Positions 23,047-31,883 of a DNA stretch of 64,000 nucleotides are shown piece after piece (the stretch's first letter is position 1; every line of letters starts with the position of its first letter). The notes under the pieces were generated by a model, which made no database searches, had not been told where the DNA came from, and saw only the letters and a list, made by a program, of their open reading frames with translations. A program made the position numbers and the translations under genes. The stretch is from Pirellulales bacterium (GTDB taxonomy: Bacteria; Planctomycetota; Planctomycetia; Pirellulales; Thermoguttaceae): positions 62,001 through 126,000 of the forward strand of contig JAFGDS010000069.1 in NCBI GenBank assembly GCA_016931995.1, written 5' to 3'.

Positions 23047-26000
23047 ATGACTGATGGATCCTTCTCGGCGAATCGACCGCGAGAGCTTTGGGCGCAGCTT
23101 CGATCGCTTGTCGCCCGGCGCGCGCCGGCCGAGGCCGATCTGGCCGCGAACCGCGCGAAGCAGCGGGAGGAAACGGAGCGGCAGTTCCGCGAGGCGCGGC
23201 GGAAACTCGCCGACGAACTCGATGCCGAGCGGAGCGCCTTGGAGACGCGGTACACGACCGCGCGCAAGGCGGTGGTCGAGCGATGCGGGCAACAACACGC
23301 CGCGCTGGCGGACGAGTATCGTCACGCCCGGAAGGTGGCGGACGAGCAGTTCAAACGAGCTGAAGTCGGCCAGAAGCAGCGGCTCAAGGAAGCCCGCTGG
23401 GAGGCGACGACCGTCTTCGAGGCGACCAAAGACGCGCCGGCGGCGCGGTTGAAACAGCTCGAAGAGGATTTGGCGGCGAAACAGGAGGAGCTGGCGGCGT
23501 TGCGCGGTCAGGCGGACGCGCTGCTCGAGCGGCGTTGGCAGCGGCCGTCCCCGATCGAGCCGGCGCCGTCCGCCGCGCCGGCGGCGATCGAGCCGGCCGA
23601 GCACTTCGCCCAGCTTGTGGAGCAGGCGAACCGGCAATGGGAGGCCCTCCTGGGCCAGCGGATCGCGCGGCAGTTCGAGGAAGGACGGCCGGTGCTGTAT
23701 TTCTTCCTCTGCTGGACGGTCGCCATCGTGCCTTGCGGCGCGGCGATGGGTTGGAGCAACTGGCTGTGGTTTCCGGCCAGCGCGGTGGCGGGGGTGTTGC
23801 TTTGGGGTGGGCTGGGCGTCTGGCTTTATCGGCTCGCCCGGCGGCAGACGGCCGAGGTCCACGCGATGCTGCGTCAGACCGCGGTCGACGCGGAGGCGGC
23901 CGCCGGTCGGGCTCGCGAGGCGGCCCGTGCGATCTGCCAGCGCGAGAACGCCGCGATTGCCCAGCGCCTCGAGCGCGAACTGAGCGGCGCGACGGAGCAG
24001 TCATCGGCGGCCCTGGCCGAGATCCACGCCCGCCGCCAGACCGCCCTGGAAGAAGCCGACGCGCACTATCCGCCGCGGCTGACCGAGTTGATCGTCCAAC
24101 GCGAGCGGGAGTTGGATCGGCTCGAAGAGGAGTACACCCGGCAGCTTGAACAGTGGAACCAGGCCCGCGCGACCCGGACCGCCCAGCTCGAATCCCAATA
24201 CTCCGACCAGGTCAAAGAGCAAGAGGATGACTACCGGCAAGCCTGGGACGAGCTTTCGCGGAACTGGCGGGAGGGCATGGCCGCGTTCGAGCAGGGCGTG
24301 GATGAATTGAATGCCGCGACGGCGGATCTCTTTCTCGACTGGCAGACCCGCGAGCCGAGCCAGTGGAAGCCGGCGGCGGAAAATCCCCGGGCGGTTCCGT
24401 TCGGTCGGGTCGAGGTGGACCTGGCCCGGCTGGACGGCGGCATTCCCACGGACGAACGGCTCCGGCCCGAGCGAACGCGGTTCACCCTACCGGCCCTGGT
24501 CCCGTTTCCGCAGCGGCCGGTGGTATTCGCCGCCCGCGACGAGGGCCGCGCCCGCGCGGTCGAGGCCATCCAGGCGATCATGCTGCGGATGCTGACGGCG
24601 GCGCGGCCGGGCAAGGTGCGGTTCACGGTGATCGACCCCGTGGGTCTCGGCGAGAGCTTTTCGGCCTTCATGCACCTGGCCGACTTCGACGAGCAGATCA
24701 TCACCAGCCGCATCTGGACCGAGAGCAGCCACGTCGAGCAGCGTCTGGTCGATTTGACCGAGCACATGGAGAACGTCATCCAGGTGTATCTTCGCAACGA
24801 GTTCGAGACGATCCAGGAGTACAACGATTTCGCGGGCGAGATGGCCGAGCCGTTTCGCGTGCTCGTGGTGGCCAACTTCCCGGCCAATTTCACCGAGGCG
24901 TCGGCCCGGCGGCTGGTGAGCATCGTCGCCAGCGGCGCCCGCTGCGGCGTGCATGGCCTAATCAGCGTCGATACGCGGCTGAAGCTGCCGCACAACTTCG
25001 ACCTGGCCGATCTGGAGTCGCAGTCGCTGCACCTGGAATGGGAAGACGGCCGGTTCGCGTGGCGCGACGCCGAGATGGCCGAATTGCCGCTGGAAATGGA
25101 ACGCCCGCCGGAGCCGCGCACGTTCACCGAACTGGTCCGCGTGGTGGGCCAACGGCTGCACGAGGTGGACCGGGTCGAGGTGCCCTTCGAGTTCGTCGTG
25201 CCCGGCGAGGAAAAATGGTGGCGCGGCGACGCCGCCCGCGAGTTGGTCGTGCCGCTGGGCCGCGCCGGCGCGATGAAGCTCCAGCATCTGAACCTGGGTC
25301 GCGGCACGGCGCAGCACGTTTTGGTGGCCGGCAAGACGGGCTCGGGCAAGTCGAACCTGCTGCACGCCATTGTCACGAGCGTGGCGTTGTGGTACGGGCC
25401 GGACCAGGTCGAGTTGTATCTGGTCGACTTCAAAAAGGGCGTCGAGTTCAAGCCCTACGCCGAGTTCGGGTTGCCCCACGCTCGCGTCGTCGCGGTCGAG
25501 AGCGAGCGGGAGTTTGGCCTGAGCGTGCTGGAGCAGCTCGACGCGGAGCTGAAGCGCCGCGGCGACTTGTTCCGGCAGCGGGGCGTGCAGGACCTGGCCG
25601 GCCACCGCCGCGCTCGGCCCGACGAGCCGATGCCGCGCGTCCTCCTGGTGATCGACGAATTCCAGGAGCTGTTTGTCGAGGATGACCGGCTCGCCCAGAG
25701 CGCGGCATTGCTCTTGGACCGTCTGGTCCGCCAAGGCCGGGCGTTCGGGATGCACGTCTTGTTGGGCTCCCAGACCTTGGCCGGAGCGTATTCGCTGCCC
25801 CGGGCGACGATCGGGCAAATGGCCGTGCGGATCGCGCTGCAGTGCTCCGAAGCCGACGCCCACTTGATCCTGAGCGAGGAGAACACGGCCGCGCGGCTTC
25901 TGGCGCGGCCCGGCGAGGCGATCTACAACGACGCCAACGGCCTGTACGAAGGCAACCATCCGTTCCAGGTGGTGTGGCTGCCCGACCACGAGCGAACGGC

Positions 26001-26943
26001 CTATCTGGAGCGGATCCGCCAGTGGGCCGCCGCGAACGGTTGCCGCACGGCGCCGCCGATCGTGTTCGAGGGCAACGCGGCGGCCGATCCGGCGGGCAAC
26101 CGGCTCTTGGCCGAGGCGCTGGCCGCGCCGGCGTGGCCAGCGCCGGCCCCCTCGGCCACCGCGTGGCTCGGCGCGGCCGTGGCCATCAAAGATCCCACGT
26201 CGGTCGTCTTTCAGCGGCAGGGCGGCGGCAACCTGCTTTTGGTGGGCCACCGCGAGGAGTCGGCCTTGGGCATCCTGGCCGTGGCCGTGCTTGGCCTGGC
26301 GGCCCAGATTCCACCGGGCGCGGACGGCGACGCGCCGACGTTCGTGGTGCTCGACGGCACGCGGCCCGACGCGCCCGAGGCCGGCTACTGGGAAAGGCTC
26401 GGCCAGATCGTCCCCCAGGGAATTTGCCTGGCCACGCCGCGGGACATGCCCGAGGCAATTGCCCAGGTGACGGCGGAACTCGACCGGCGCCACGAGCAAG
26501 GCGTCGAAGGGGCGGCGCCGATGTTCCTGATCGTCCACGACCTGGGCCGGTTCCGCGATCTGCGGCGGGAGGAAGAAACGTTCCGCTTCTCCGCCGCGGA
26601 CGACGATCAGCCGCCCAGTCCCGCCAAGCAGTTCGGCCGAATCCTCCGCGACGGCCCCCCGCTGGGCATCCACGCGCTGGTCTGGTGCGACACGTGCAAC
26701 ACGCTGGGCCGGTGGCTCGAACGTCAGGCGATCCACGATCTGGAGAAACGCGTGGCGTTTCAGATGAGCGCGGGCGATTCGAGCACGCTGATCGACTCGG
26801 CGGACGCCGGCCGGCTGGGCGCCCACCGCGCGATCCTCTACGACGAGGGCCTGGGCCAGATGGAGAAATTTCGCCCCTACGCCCCGCCCGGCAAGACGTG
26901 GCTGGACGAGGCGCAGGCAAGGTTTCAGTCGCGAGGGAAATGA
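23047..26943 (+). CDS. Membrane-anchored FtsK/SpoIIIE-type ATPase (EccC/EssC-like)
   Basis: A 1298-residue protein. Residues 1-170 are highly charged coiled coil. Two membrane helices follow at about 217-265 (VLYFFLCWTVAIVPCGAAM and a second), then another long coiled coil (270-440). The rest appears to be three FtsK-like modules. The first (about 455-700) has a lost P-loop near 495-502 (AARDEGRA) and a hydrophobic strand without the Asp (FRVLVVANF). The second keeps Walker A GKTGSGKS (K768) and Walker B VLLVIDEFQE (D870, E871). The third (about 1030-1298) has GHREESA in place of a P-loop and VHDLGRF. This matches the three-ATPase plan of type VII secretion motors, although there the first domain is usually the active one. 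Confidence 0.87.
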   Translation: MTDGSFSANRPRELWAQLRSLVARRAPAEADLAANRAKQREETERQFREARRKLADELDAERSALETRYTTARKAVVERCGQQHAALADEYRHARKVADEQFKRAEVGQKQRLKEARWEATTVFEATKDAPAARLKQLEEDLAAKQEELAALRGQADALLERRWQRPSPIEPAPSAAPAAIEPAEHFAQLVEQANRQWEALLGQRIARQFEEGRPVLYFFLCWTVAIVPCGAAMGWSNWLWFPASAVAGVLLWGGLGVWLYRLARRQTAEVHAMLRQTAVDAEAAAGRAREAARAICQRENAAIAQRLERELSGATEQSSAALAEIHARRQTALEEADAHYPPRLTELIVQRERELDRLEEEYTRQLEQWNQARATRTAQLESQYSDQVKEQEDDYRQAWDELSRNWREGMAAFEQGVDELNAATADLFLDWQTREPSQWKPAAENPRAVPFGRVEVDLARLDGGIPTDERLRPERTRFTLPALVPFPQRPVVFAARDEGRARAVEAIQAIMLRMLTAARPGKVRFTVIDPVGLGESFSAFMHLADFDEQIITSRIWTESSHVEQRLVDLTEHMENVIQVYLRNEFETIQEYNDFAGEMAEPFRVLVVANFPANFTEASARRLVSIVASGARCGVHGLISVDTRLKLPHNFDLADLESQSLHLEWEDGRFAWRDAEMAELPLEMERPPEPRTFTELVRVVGQRLHEVDRVEVPFEFVVPGEEKWWRGDAARELVVPLGRAGAMKLQHLNLGRGTAQHVLVAGKTGSGKSNLLHAIVTSVALWYGPDQVELYLVDFKKGVEFKPYAEFGLPHARVVAVESEREFGLSVLEQLDAELKRRGDLFRQRGVQDLAGHRRARPDEPMPRVLLVIDEFQELFVEDDRLAQSAALLLDRLVRQGRAFGMHVLLGSQTLAGAYSLPRATIGQMAVRIALQCSEADAHLILSEENTAARLLARPGEAIYNDANGLYEGNHPFQVVWLPDHERTAYLERIRQWAAANGCRTAPPIVFEGNAAADPAGNRLLAEALAAPAWPAPAPSATAWLGAAVAIKDPTSVVFQRQGGGNLLLVGHREESALGILAVAVLGLAAQIPPGADGDAPTFVVLDGTRPDAPEAGYWERLGQIVPQGICLATPRDMPEAIAQVTAELDRRHEQGVEGAAPMFLIVHDLGRFRDLRREEETFRFSAADDDQPPSPAKQFGRILRDGPPLGIHALVWCDTCNTLGRWLERQAIHDLEKRVAFQMSAGDSSTLIDSADAGRLGAHRAILYDEGLGQMEKFRPYAPPGKTWLDEAQARFQSRGK

Positions 26944-26958
26944 AACCTCGATGGGCTC

Positions 26959-27029
26959 TGTGGGAGGCGACTCCCGTCGCCGACGGCGGTCAAATTAACG
27001 CGAATCGGCGACGGGAGTCGCCTCCCACA
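26959..27029. repeat. Perfect 25-bp inverted repeat with GGAGGCGACTCCCGTCGCC arms
   Basis: Arms 26959-26983 and 27005-27029 are exact reverse complements around a 21-base AT-rich loop. It fills the space between the FtsK-like ATPase stop and the flavin reductase ribosome binding site, so it may mark the end of the secretion-like operon. Confidence 0.85.
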
Positions 27030-27083
27030 ATCAGAAGACCTCCCACCGTCAACAAACGAAGCCAGACCGAAAAGGAGGAATCC

Positions 27084-27659
27084 ATGCGAGTTTTAGGAAT
27101 CTCGGGCAGTCCGCGGGCGGGGGGCAACACGGAAATCGCGGTTCGCGCGGCGTTGGACATTCTGGCGTCAGAGGGGATGGAGGTGGATTTCCTCTCGTTG
27201 GCCGGGCGGCAGGTCAAGCCCTGCACGGCGTGCGGAGGCTGCGGCAAGTCGGACGAGGTGGACTGCGTGCAGCCGGACCCGGCGTTCGAGGGCGTCGTCG
27301 AGCGGTTTGTCGCCGCCGACGGGATCCTGGTCGGCTCGCCGGTCTACTTCGGCTCGGCCACGCCCGAGACGATGGCCCTCTTGGATCGCGTCGGGTACGT
27401 CAACCGGCGCAAGCAGGGTTTCCTCCGCCGCAAGGTGGGCGCGGCGATCGTCGTCGGCCGCCGCGCCGGGCACAATTTCACGCTTGCGCAGATCAACTTC
27501 TTCTTCCTCCTCTCCGAGATGATCGTGCCCGGCTCCACGTATTGGAACGTCGGTTTCGGCCGGGAGAAAGGCGATATTCTGGGCGACGCCGAGGGCATCC
27601 AAACCATCCGCGATCTGGCCGCCAATATGGCCTGGACGATGAAAAAGCTGGCCGGGTGA
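27084..27659 (+). CDS. Flavodoxin-fold NAD(P)H-dependent FMN reductase / iron-sulfur flavoprotein-like
   Basis: A 191-residue flavodoxin-like protein. GISGSPRAGGNTE is the phosphate loop of the NADPH-dependent FMN reductase family. VKPCTACGGCGKSDEVDC supplies a cysteine cluster like that of archaeal iron-sulfur flavoproteins. SPVYFGSATPETMALLDR is the second flavin loop, and a conserved GRRAGHNFT loop comes later. It probably binds FMN and shuttles electrons in the cytoplasm. It has AAAGGAGGAATCC before the ATG, the best ribosome binding site in the region. Its stop shares one base with the start of the next gene (TGATG). Confidence 0.88.
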   Translation: MRVLGISGSPRAGGNTEIAVRAALDILASEGMEVDFLSLAGRQVKPCTACGGCGKSDEVDCVQPDPAFEGVVERFVAADGILVGSPVYFGSATPETMALLDRVGYVNRRKQGFLRRKVGAAIVVGRRAGHNFTLAQINFFFLLSEMIVPGSTYWNVGFGREKGDILGDAEGIQTIRDLAANMAWTMKKLAG

Positions 27660-28246
27660 TGAAGACCCGCGTTGCCTCGCGTTTCTGGCAAATCCTCCTG
27701 ATCGGCTCGACGCTCGCGCTAGCCTGGTTGGGCATGATGGCCACGCACGAGCTGGGCCACGTGCTGCACGCCTGGGCCAGCGGCGGGCGCGTCCAGCGGG
27801 TGGTGCTCCATCCGCTGGCGCTCTCCGAAACCGTGCTCTCCAAGAACCCCTGCCCGCGGTTTGTCGGCTGGGGCGGAGCGATCTGGGGTTGCCTCGTTCC
27901 GCTGGCGATCCTGGGCGCGGTCCGCCTCGCGGCAAAATCTTACGTGTATCTGGCGGCATTCTTTGCAGGGTTCTGTTTGGTGGCCAACGGGGCGTATCTC
28001 GGCGCGGGCGCGTTCCTCTCCGGTCAATGGCACGACGCGGCGGTTCTCAGTCAGCACGGCGAATCGCGATGGACGATCGTGCTGTTTGCCCTGGTGACCT
28101 TGCCTGCGGGGCTGTATCTGCTCAACGGGCTGGGACCGTCCTTTGGGCTGGGCGCGGCGCAGGGGAGTGTGGACCGTCGGGTCGCCGTGGCCATGGCGGC
28201 GACGTTGGGGATCGTCGTTGTCGCCGAGCTGTGTTGGCAGCCGTAG
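27659..28246 (+). CDS. Small M50-like membrane metallopeptidase
   Basis: A 195-residue polytopic membrane protein. The second half of its first membrane segment holds THELGHVLHAWASGG, the HExxH zinc motif of site-2-protease-like M50 peptidases. Four further hydrophobic segments follow. A later N-x-x-P-x-P/LDG motif expected in M50 is not clearly present. The protein could therefore be a minimal member or a non-proteolytic relative. It is translationally coupled to the flavin reductase by TGATG. What links the two functions is unknown. Confidence 0.7.
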   Translation: MKTRVASRFWQILLIGSTLALAWLGMMATHELGHVLHAWASGGRVQRVVLHPLALSETVLSKNPCPRFVGWGGAIWGCLVPLAILGAVRLAAKSYVYLAAFFAGFCLVANGAYLGAGAFLSGQWHDAAVLSQHGESRWTIVLFALVTLPAGLYLLNGLGPSFGLGAAQGSVDRRVAVAMAATLGIVVVAELCWQP

Positions 28247-28556
28247 GCTCCTCGGGGCGGCGCGGTTTGTGGGAGAGCGGCGCCTCGGGGAGCCTGGGAA
28301 AAGATTTCCTGCCGACGTCATTGTTGCCGCGACGTACCCCCCCGCGGTATTAACGCCATTTTCGGAGGATCGGGCCTTTCCGGATTAGGCCCCCGCGACG
28401 AGTGGGGCAACAAGCCCACAAAACAGCAGCCCTCCGCATCGGGACCCCGCGCCATCGTGTTTCAGGCGCGTTGGGGGCCGTCCACAACGTAGAATTGTGA
28501 GGATATTGTGTGGGCAGATCCCTGGCGAAAGCGATGGCACACGGCAACGGACGACC
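28247..28556. other. Gap before the HEAT-repeat gene
   Basis: About 310 bases with no gene recognised. A small hairpin, GGGCCT pairing with AGGCCC at 28372-28392, could end the upstream transcript. The region beyond it should hold the promoter for the HEAT-repeat gene; none was identified. Confidence 0.45.
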
Positions 28557-30227
28557 ATGAGTACTGGGCTCCGGCTCACCTTCGATCTGCTGGCCAGATC
28601 AGAGAATCGGGCTGCCACCGAACTTCTGATCATGACGTTGGACTGCCCGGACCGGGTAATCCAGCAACGGGGGCTGGCCGCGCTGATGGACCGTCTCGAT
28701 CCCGACGGCCATCAGGAAGTTTTCCGACGCCTGTCCATACTGGACCCGGCGTGTCGCGATGTCGTCCGGCGCCGGGCCCATCGCCTCGAGACCATGGCCA
28801 CGGCCGCGGTTCGGGCGGCCAGCGTGAGCGAATGCCAAGCCGCCTGCGAGGCGGTCGTGGAATTCCGTCTTTACGACACGTTGCCGGGGCTCGTTTCCGT
28901 GCTGGGCGACGAAAACAGCCAAACGCGCGTCATCGCCGCACAGACGCTCCTTCGACTTGCCGAGGCCTTCTACCAGGAACTCAGCGGGGCCGACAACGCG
29001 ACGTCCACCACGAAGGCGTCGGACATGGACACCATGCGGCACCGGGTGACGACCAGCCTGGAGGAAGCCGCCAGGAAATACTACAAGCATCAGCAGGCCG
29101 AGGCGGTCGAGGCATTTCTCCTCGTGGCGCGGCCGCAGAACGTCACGCTCCGCCAACTGCTCCGGAATCCCGACGACAAGTGCCACGAAGCCCTCCTGGA
29201 CCTTTTGACGCACAGTCGCCGGGGCGGCGTGATGCGGCTGTTGCTGGGGTTCCTCGACGACGCGCAACTACCCCGACCCATCATCGACGTCCTCGCCAGT
29301 CGCCGCGACAAGCGTTTTGTGAAACACCTGCTCCGCCGCGTCACGGCGTCGGATGCCCGTTTGCGAAGCTGCGGCGAGACCCTTGGCCGGTTCGACAAGC
29401 TCGCGTGGGCCCGACCGGACGATCCGGTCCTGGAAGCCCTGGACGACGACGATCAGGCCGCGGCGGTGCGGGTAATCATGGCCTCGGGCATGCCCGAGGC
29501 CGAGAAGATCGAGGCCGTCGGCCACGTGCTCCAGCGGGGTAAGGTGGGCGGGCGCCGGGCGGCGGCCCGGGCGCTGGCCGCCATTAAAGGGCCCGCGGCC
29601 GACGCCTTGGTGGTGCGGGCCGTCAGCGACGAGGATCCCGAGGTCCGCGCGGCGGTCCTGCGGCAGTTCCGCTCCCGCGGCATTCCCGGCGCCCTGCTGC
29701 TCCTGATCCGGATGGTCGACAGTCCGCACGCCGTGATCCGCGAGGCCCTGCGCGACGCCCTGCCGGAGTTCAGCTTCCGCCAGTTCATGATGACCTTCGA
29801 GGCCCTGCCCGAGAATTTGCAGTTGATTTCCGGACATCTCGTGCGGCAGATCGACCCGGACGCCGCGGCGCATCTCGTTCACGAGATGGCCGTTCCCTCG
29901 CCGGTGCGGCGGCGCCGCGCGGTGCAGGCGGCCGGCGCCATGGGCCTGGTCAAGGAGATCGAGGTCCACGTGGCCCGGCTTGTCGCGGACGAAGACCACA
30001 TGGTCCGGGCGGCCGCGGCGGCCGCCCTGGCCGAAAGCGAGTCGACGCGAAGCTGGGAGGCGCTGCGCGACGCCATGTTCGACCGGAGCGTCGTGGTCCA
30101 GGAGGCCGCCGAGCAGAGCTTGCTCCGCATCAGCCAGGCATTTCTCTCGGGCGACAGTCCGGCAGCGGATGCCGAACCACCCGCCGCGCAGCCGACTGTA
30201 CCCTCCCAGGAGGAGGTTGCGCCATGA
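28557..30227 (+). CDS. HEAT-repeat scaffold protein
   Basis: A 556-residue soluble protein built largely of paired helices typical of HEAT repeats. The clearest repeats are at about 330-420 (GRRAAARALAAIKGPAADAL, then SDEDPEVRAAVLRQFRSRG) and 450-530 (RRRRAVQAAGAMGLVKEI, then VADEDHMVRAAAAAALAES). No catalytic motif or signal peptide is seen. It probably scaffolds other proteins. The start at 28557 (MSTGLRLTFDLLA) is where helical similarity begins. Its stop overlaps the next gene by four bases (ATGA). The encoded membrane partner suggests the HEAT protein is held at the membrane. Confidence 0.8.
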   Translation: MSTGLRLTFDLLARSENRAATELLIMTLDCPDRVIQQRGLAALMDRLDPDGHQEVFRRLSILDPACRDVVRRRAHRLETMATAAVRAASVSECQAACEAVVEFRLYDTLPGLVSVLGDENSQTRVIAAQTLLRLAEAFYQELSGADNATSTTKASDMDTMRHRVTTSLEEAARKYYKHQQAEAVEAFLLVARPQNVTLRQLLRNPDDKCHEALLDLLTHSRRGGVMRLLLGFLDDAQLPRPIIDVLASRRDKRFVKHLLRRVTASDARLRSCGETLGRFDKLAWARPDDPVLEALDDDDQAAAVRVIMASGMPEAEKIEAVGHVLQRGKVGGRRAAARALAAIKGPAADALVVRAVSDEDPEVRAAVLRQFRSRGIPGALLLLIRMVDSPHAVIREALRDALPEFSFRQFMMTFEALPENLQLISGHLVRQIDPDAAAHLVHEMAVPSPVRRRRAVQAAGAMGLVKEIEVHVARLVADEDHMVRAAAAAALAESESTRSWEALRDAMFDRSVVVQEAAEQSLLRISQAFLSGDSPAADAEPPAAQPTVPSQEEVAP

Positions 30228-30685
30228 CCCAGGCATCCTCGGGCCTTGTCGAAAGGCAAAGATCGCTGTTGGTGGCCGCCGACGCCCGCCTGAGCAACGC
30301 CGAGACGGTGGCCTACCTGATCGTCGTCGTGGGGGCGATCATTCTGGTCGGGGTGGCCATCTGGGTCATCAACCGCCTGGTGCATCGATGGCGATACAAC
30401 AGCCACGCGGGGTTGTATCGCGCCCTGTGCCAAGCCCACCATCTCAGCCGTGCCCAGCGGAGTCTTCTGACGCAGGTTGCCCGGTACCATGGGCTCGCTC
30501 GGCCTGGCCGGCTCTTCACCGATCCCCGCTTGCTCGATCCGGGACGACTCGCAAAGGCTTTTTCCGCCCGTCGGAGCGAACTGGCCCGGTTGCGGACGCA
30601 GCTCTTCGAGGAGCCCAAGCCGGAGGGCGACGCGGCGACGGCCGAAACGCCGTCCGCCGAGGCAACGCCCCAGGCGTCGGGATAG
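30224..30685 (+). CDS. Single-span membrane protein, partner of the HEAT-repeat protein
   Basis: A 153-residue protein not assigned to a family. It has one strong membrane segment (VAYLIVVVGAIILVGVAIWV, about residues 29-48), a basic juxtamembrane patch (HRWRYNS), a helical domain (GLYRALCQAHHLSRAQRSLL, then YHGLARPGRLFTDPRLLDP) and an acidic Ala/Glu/Pro-rich tail. The pattern 'short helical domain with FxDPxLLDPxRL' looks conserved. The start overlaps the previous stop and has AGGAGG upstream, so production is probably matched to the HEAT protein. Confidence 0.75.
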   Translation: MTQASSGLVERQRSLLVAADARLSNAETVAYLIVVVGAIILVGVAIWVINRLVHRWRYNSHAGLYRALCQAHHLSRAQRSLLTQVARYHGLARPGRLFTDPRLLDPGRLAKAFSARRSELARLRTQLFEEPKPEGDAATAETPSAEATPQASG

Positions 30686-30907
30686 CTCCTCGGGAAGCCG
30701 CCAGCGGCCGGAGCGGATGACTTGCGACTTCCACCGGGGTGTGGTTCCATGCACCCCTGTTGACACGCGCGCCGGCGCCGTTAGAATGTGACCTTCAAAT
30801 CCCGCCTGAAGTGGGAGCCGCAGGACGCGCCTCGAGGAGGGATTCCCGCCCTTGCACCGACCCTGGCGCGTGTTTCGCGGCCAAGGGATTGCATTGGAGG
30901 TTGGTTG

Positions 30908-31678
30908 ATGACTGACGCACCCTCGTCGAAGCCCGCCCCCGCGAAGGTCGACGGCGCCGCGGCGATGATCGAAGCCGCGGGCCTGTCGAAGTTCTACGGC
31001 CCGTTCGCGGCGGTCCGAAACGTGTCGTTTTCGGTCGCCCGCGGCGAGGTGGTGGCCTTCCTGGGACCCAACGGAGCGGGGAAGAGCACCACGATGCGGC
31101 TGTTGACCGGCTACCTGGCGCCTTCCGAGGGCGTGGCGCGGATCGCCGGGCACAACATGGCGACCGACCGCCTGGCGGGGGCCGCCGTGCTGGGGTATCT
31201 GCCGGAAAACGGCCCGCTGTACCCCGACATGACGCCCCGCGGCCTGCTTCGCTTTTTTGCCCACGCCCGCGGCCTGGCCGCCGCGCGAGCCCGCGATCGG
31301 ATCGACCAGGTGGTCGAGCTTTGCGCGCTGGGCAGCGTCATCGGCAAGCCGATCGGCAAGCTTTCCCGGGGCTACCGTCAGCGGGTCGGCATGGCCCAGG
31401 TGCTCCTGCACGAGCCCGAGGTGCTCATCCTCGACGAACCGACCGCCGGGCTGGACCCCAACCAGATCCACGAAGTCCGCGAGACCATCCGCCATTTGGG
31501 GCGCAACAAGACGATCCTTCTCTCGACGCACATCCTTCAAGAAGTCGAGGCAATGGCGGATCGGGTCATCTTCATCGACGAGGGACGGCTAGTGTTCGAC
31601 GGCTCGATCAAGGAACTGACCGCCGGACGGCCCCTGGACCAGCGTTTCCGCGAGCTCACCGGCGCCGGCGCGGCGTAG
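30908..31678 (+). CDS. ABC transporter ATPase, GldA-like
   Basis: A 256-residue nucleotide-binding subunit. It has FLGPNGAGKSTTMRLLTGYL (Walker A), LPENGPLYPDMT (Q-loop), LSRGYRQRVGMAQ (signature), VLILDEPTAGLDPNQ (Walker B plus D-loop) and the switch histidine in LLSTHILQEVE. The LSRGYRQRVG form and the neighbours (a GldF-GldG fusion and a DUF4340 protein) place it in the Gld-type exporter cassette, known from gliding motility in Bacteroidota but also common in planctomycetes without known gliding. An N-terminal 18-residue Ala/Pro-rich extension precedes the domain. The ATG at 30908 follows TTGGAGG. Confidence 0.92.
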   Translation: MTDAPSSKPAPAKVDGAAAMIEAAGLSKFYGPFAAVRNVSFSVARGEVVAFLGPNGAGKSTTMRLLTGYLAPSEGVARIAGHNMATDRLAGAAVLGYLPENGPLYPDMTPRGLLRFFAHARGLAAARARDRIDQVVELCALGSVIGKPIGKLSRGYRQRVGMAQVLLHEPEVLILDEPTAGLDPNQIHEVRETIRHLGRNKTILLSTHILQEVEAMADRVIFIDEGRLVFDGSIKELTAGRPLDQRFRELTGAGAA

Positions 31679-31742
31679 AGGCGTGTCTTGATAGTAAGGA
31701 ATCGTAGAGGAGGCCGGTCCCGTGTGTCTCTGTGCGTTGAGA

Positions 31743-31806
31743 GTGCCACTGGCTCTGCCAGTGCTCTGAGAGACTGACATTCGCGCACTGGCGTTGCCAG
31801 TGGCGC
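31743..31806. repeat. Pair of facing CACTGGC-type palindromes
   Basis: Elements at 31743-31764 and 31785-31806 face each other in the gap between the ABC ATPase and its permease gene, which would otherwise be a single operon. Confidence 0.8.
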
Positions 31807-31883
31807 GCATTGCATGTTGCGACCACCTCCCTTTGCCCCACCCTACCGGAAACCCGACAACACGATTGATCGGTGAACGAAAC

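Noticed and set aside
24958-26826. 622-residue open frame on the minus strand
   Set aside because: Lies wholly antisense to the FtsK-like ATPase; its composition is Arg/Gly/Ala/His-rich as expected of a shadow frame in GC-rich DNA, and it has no domain similarity.
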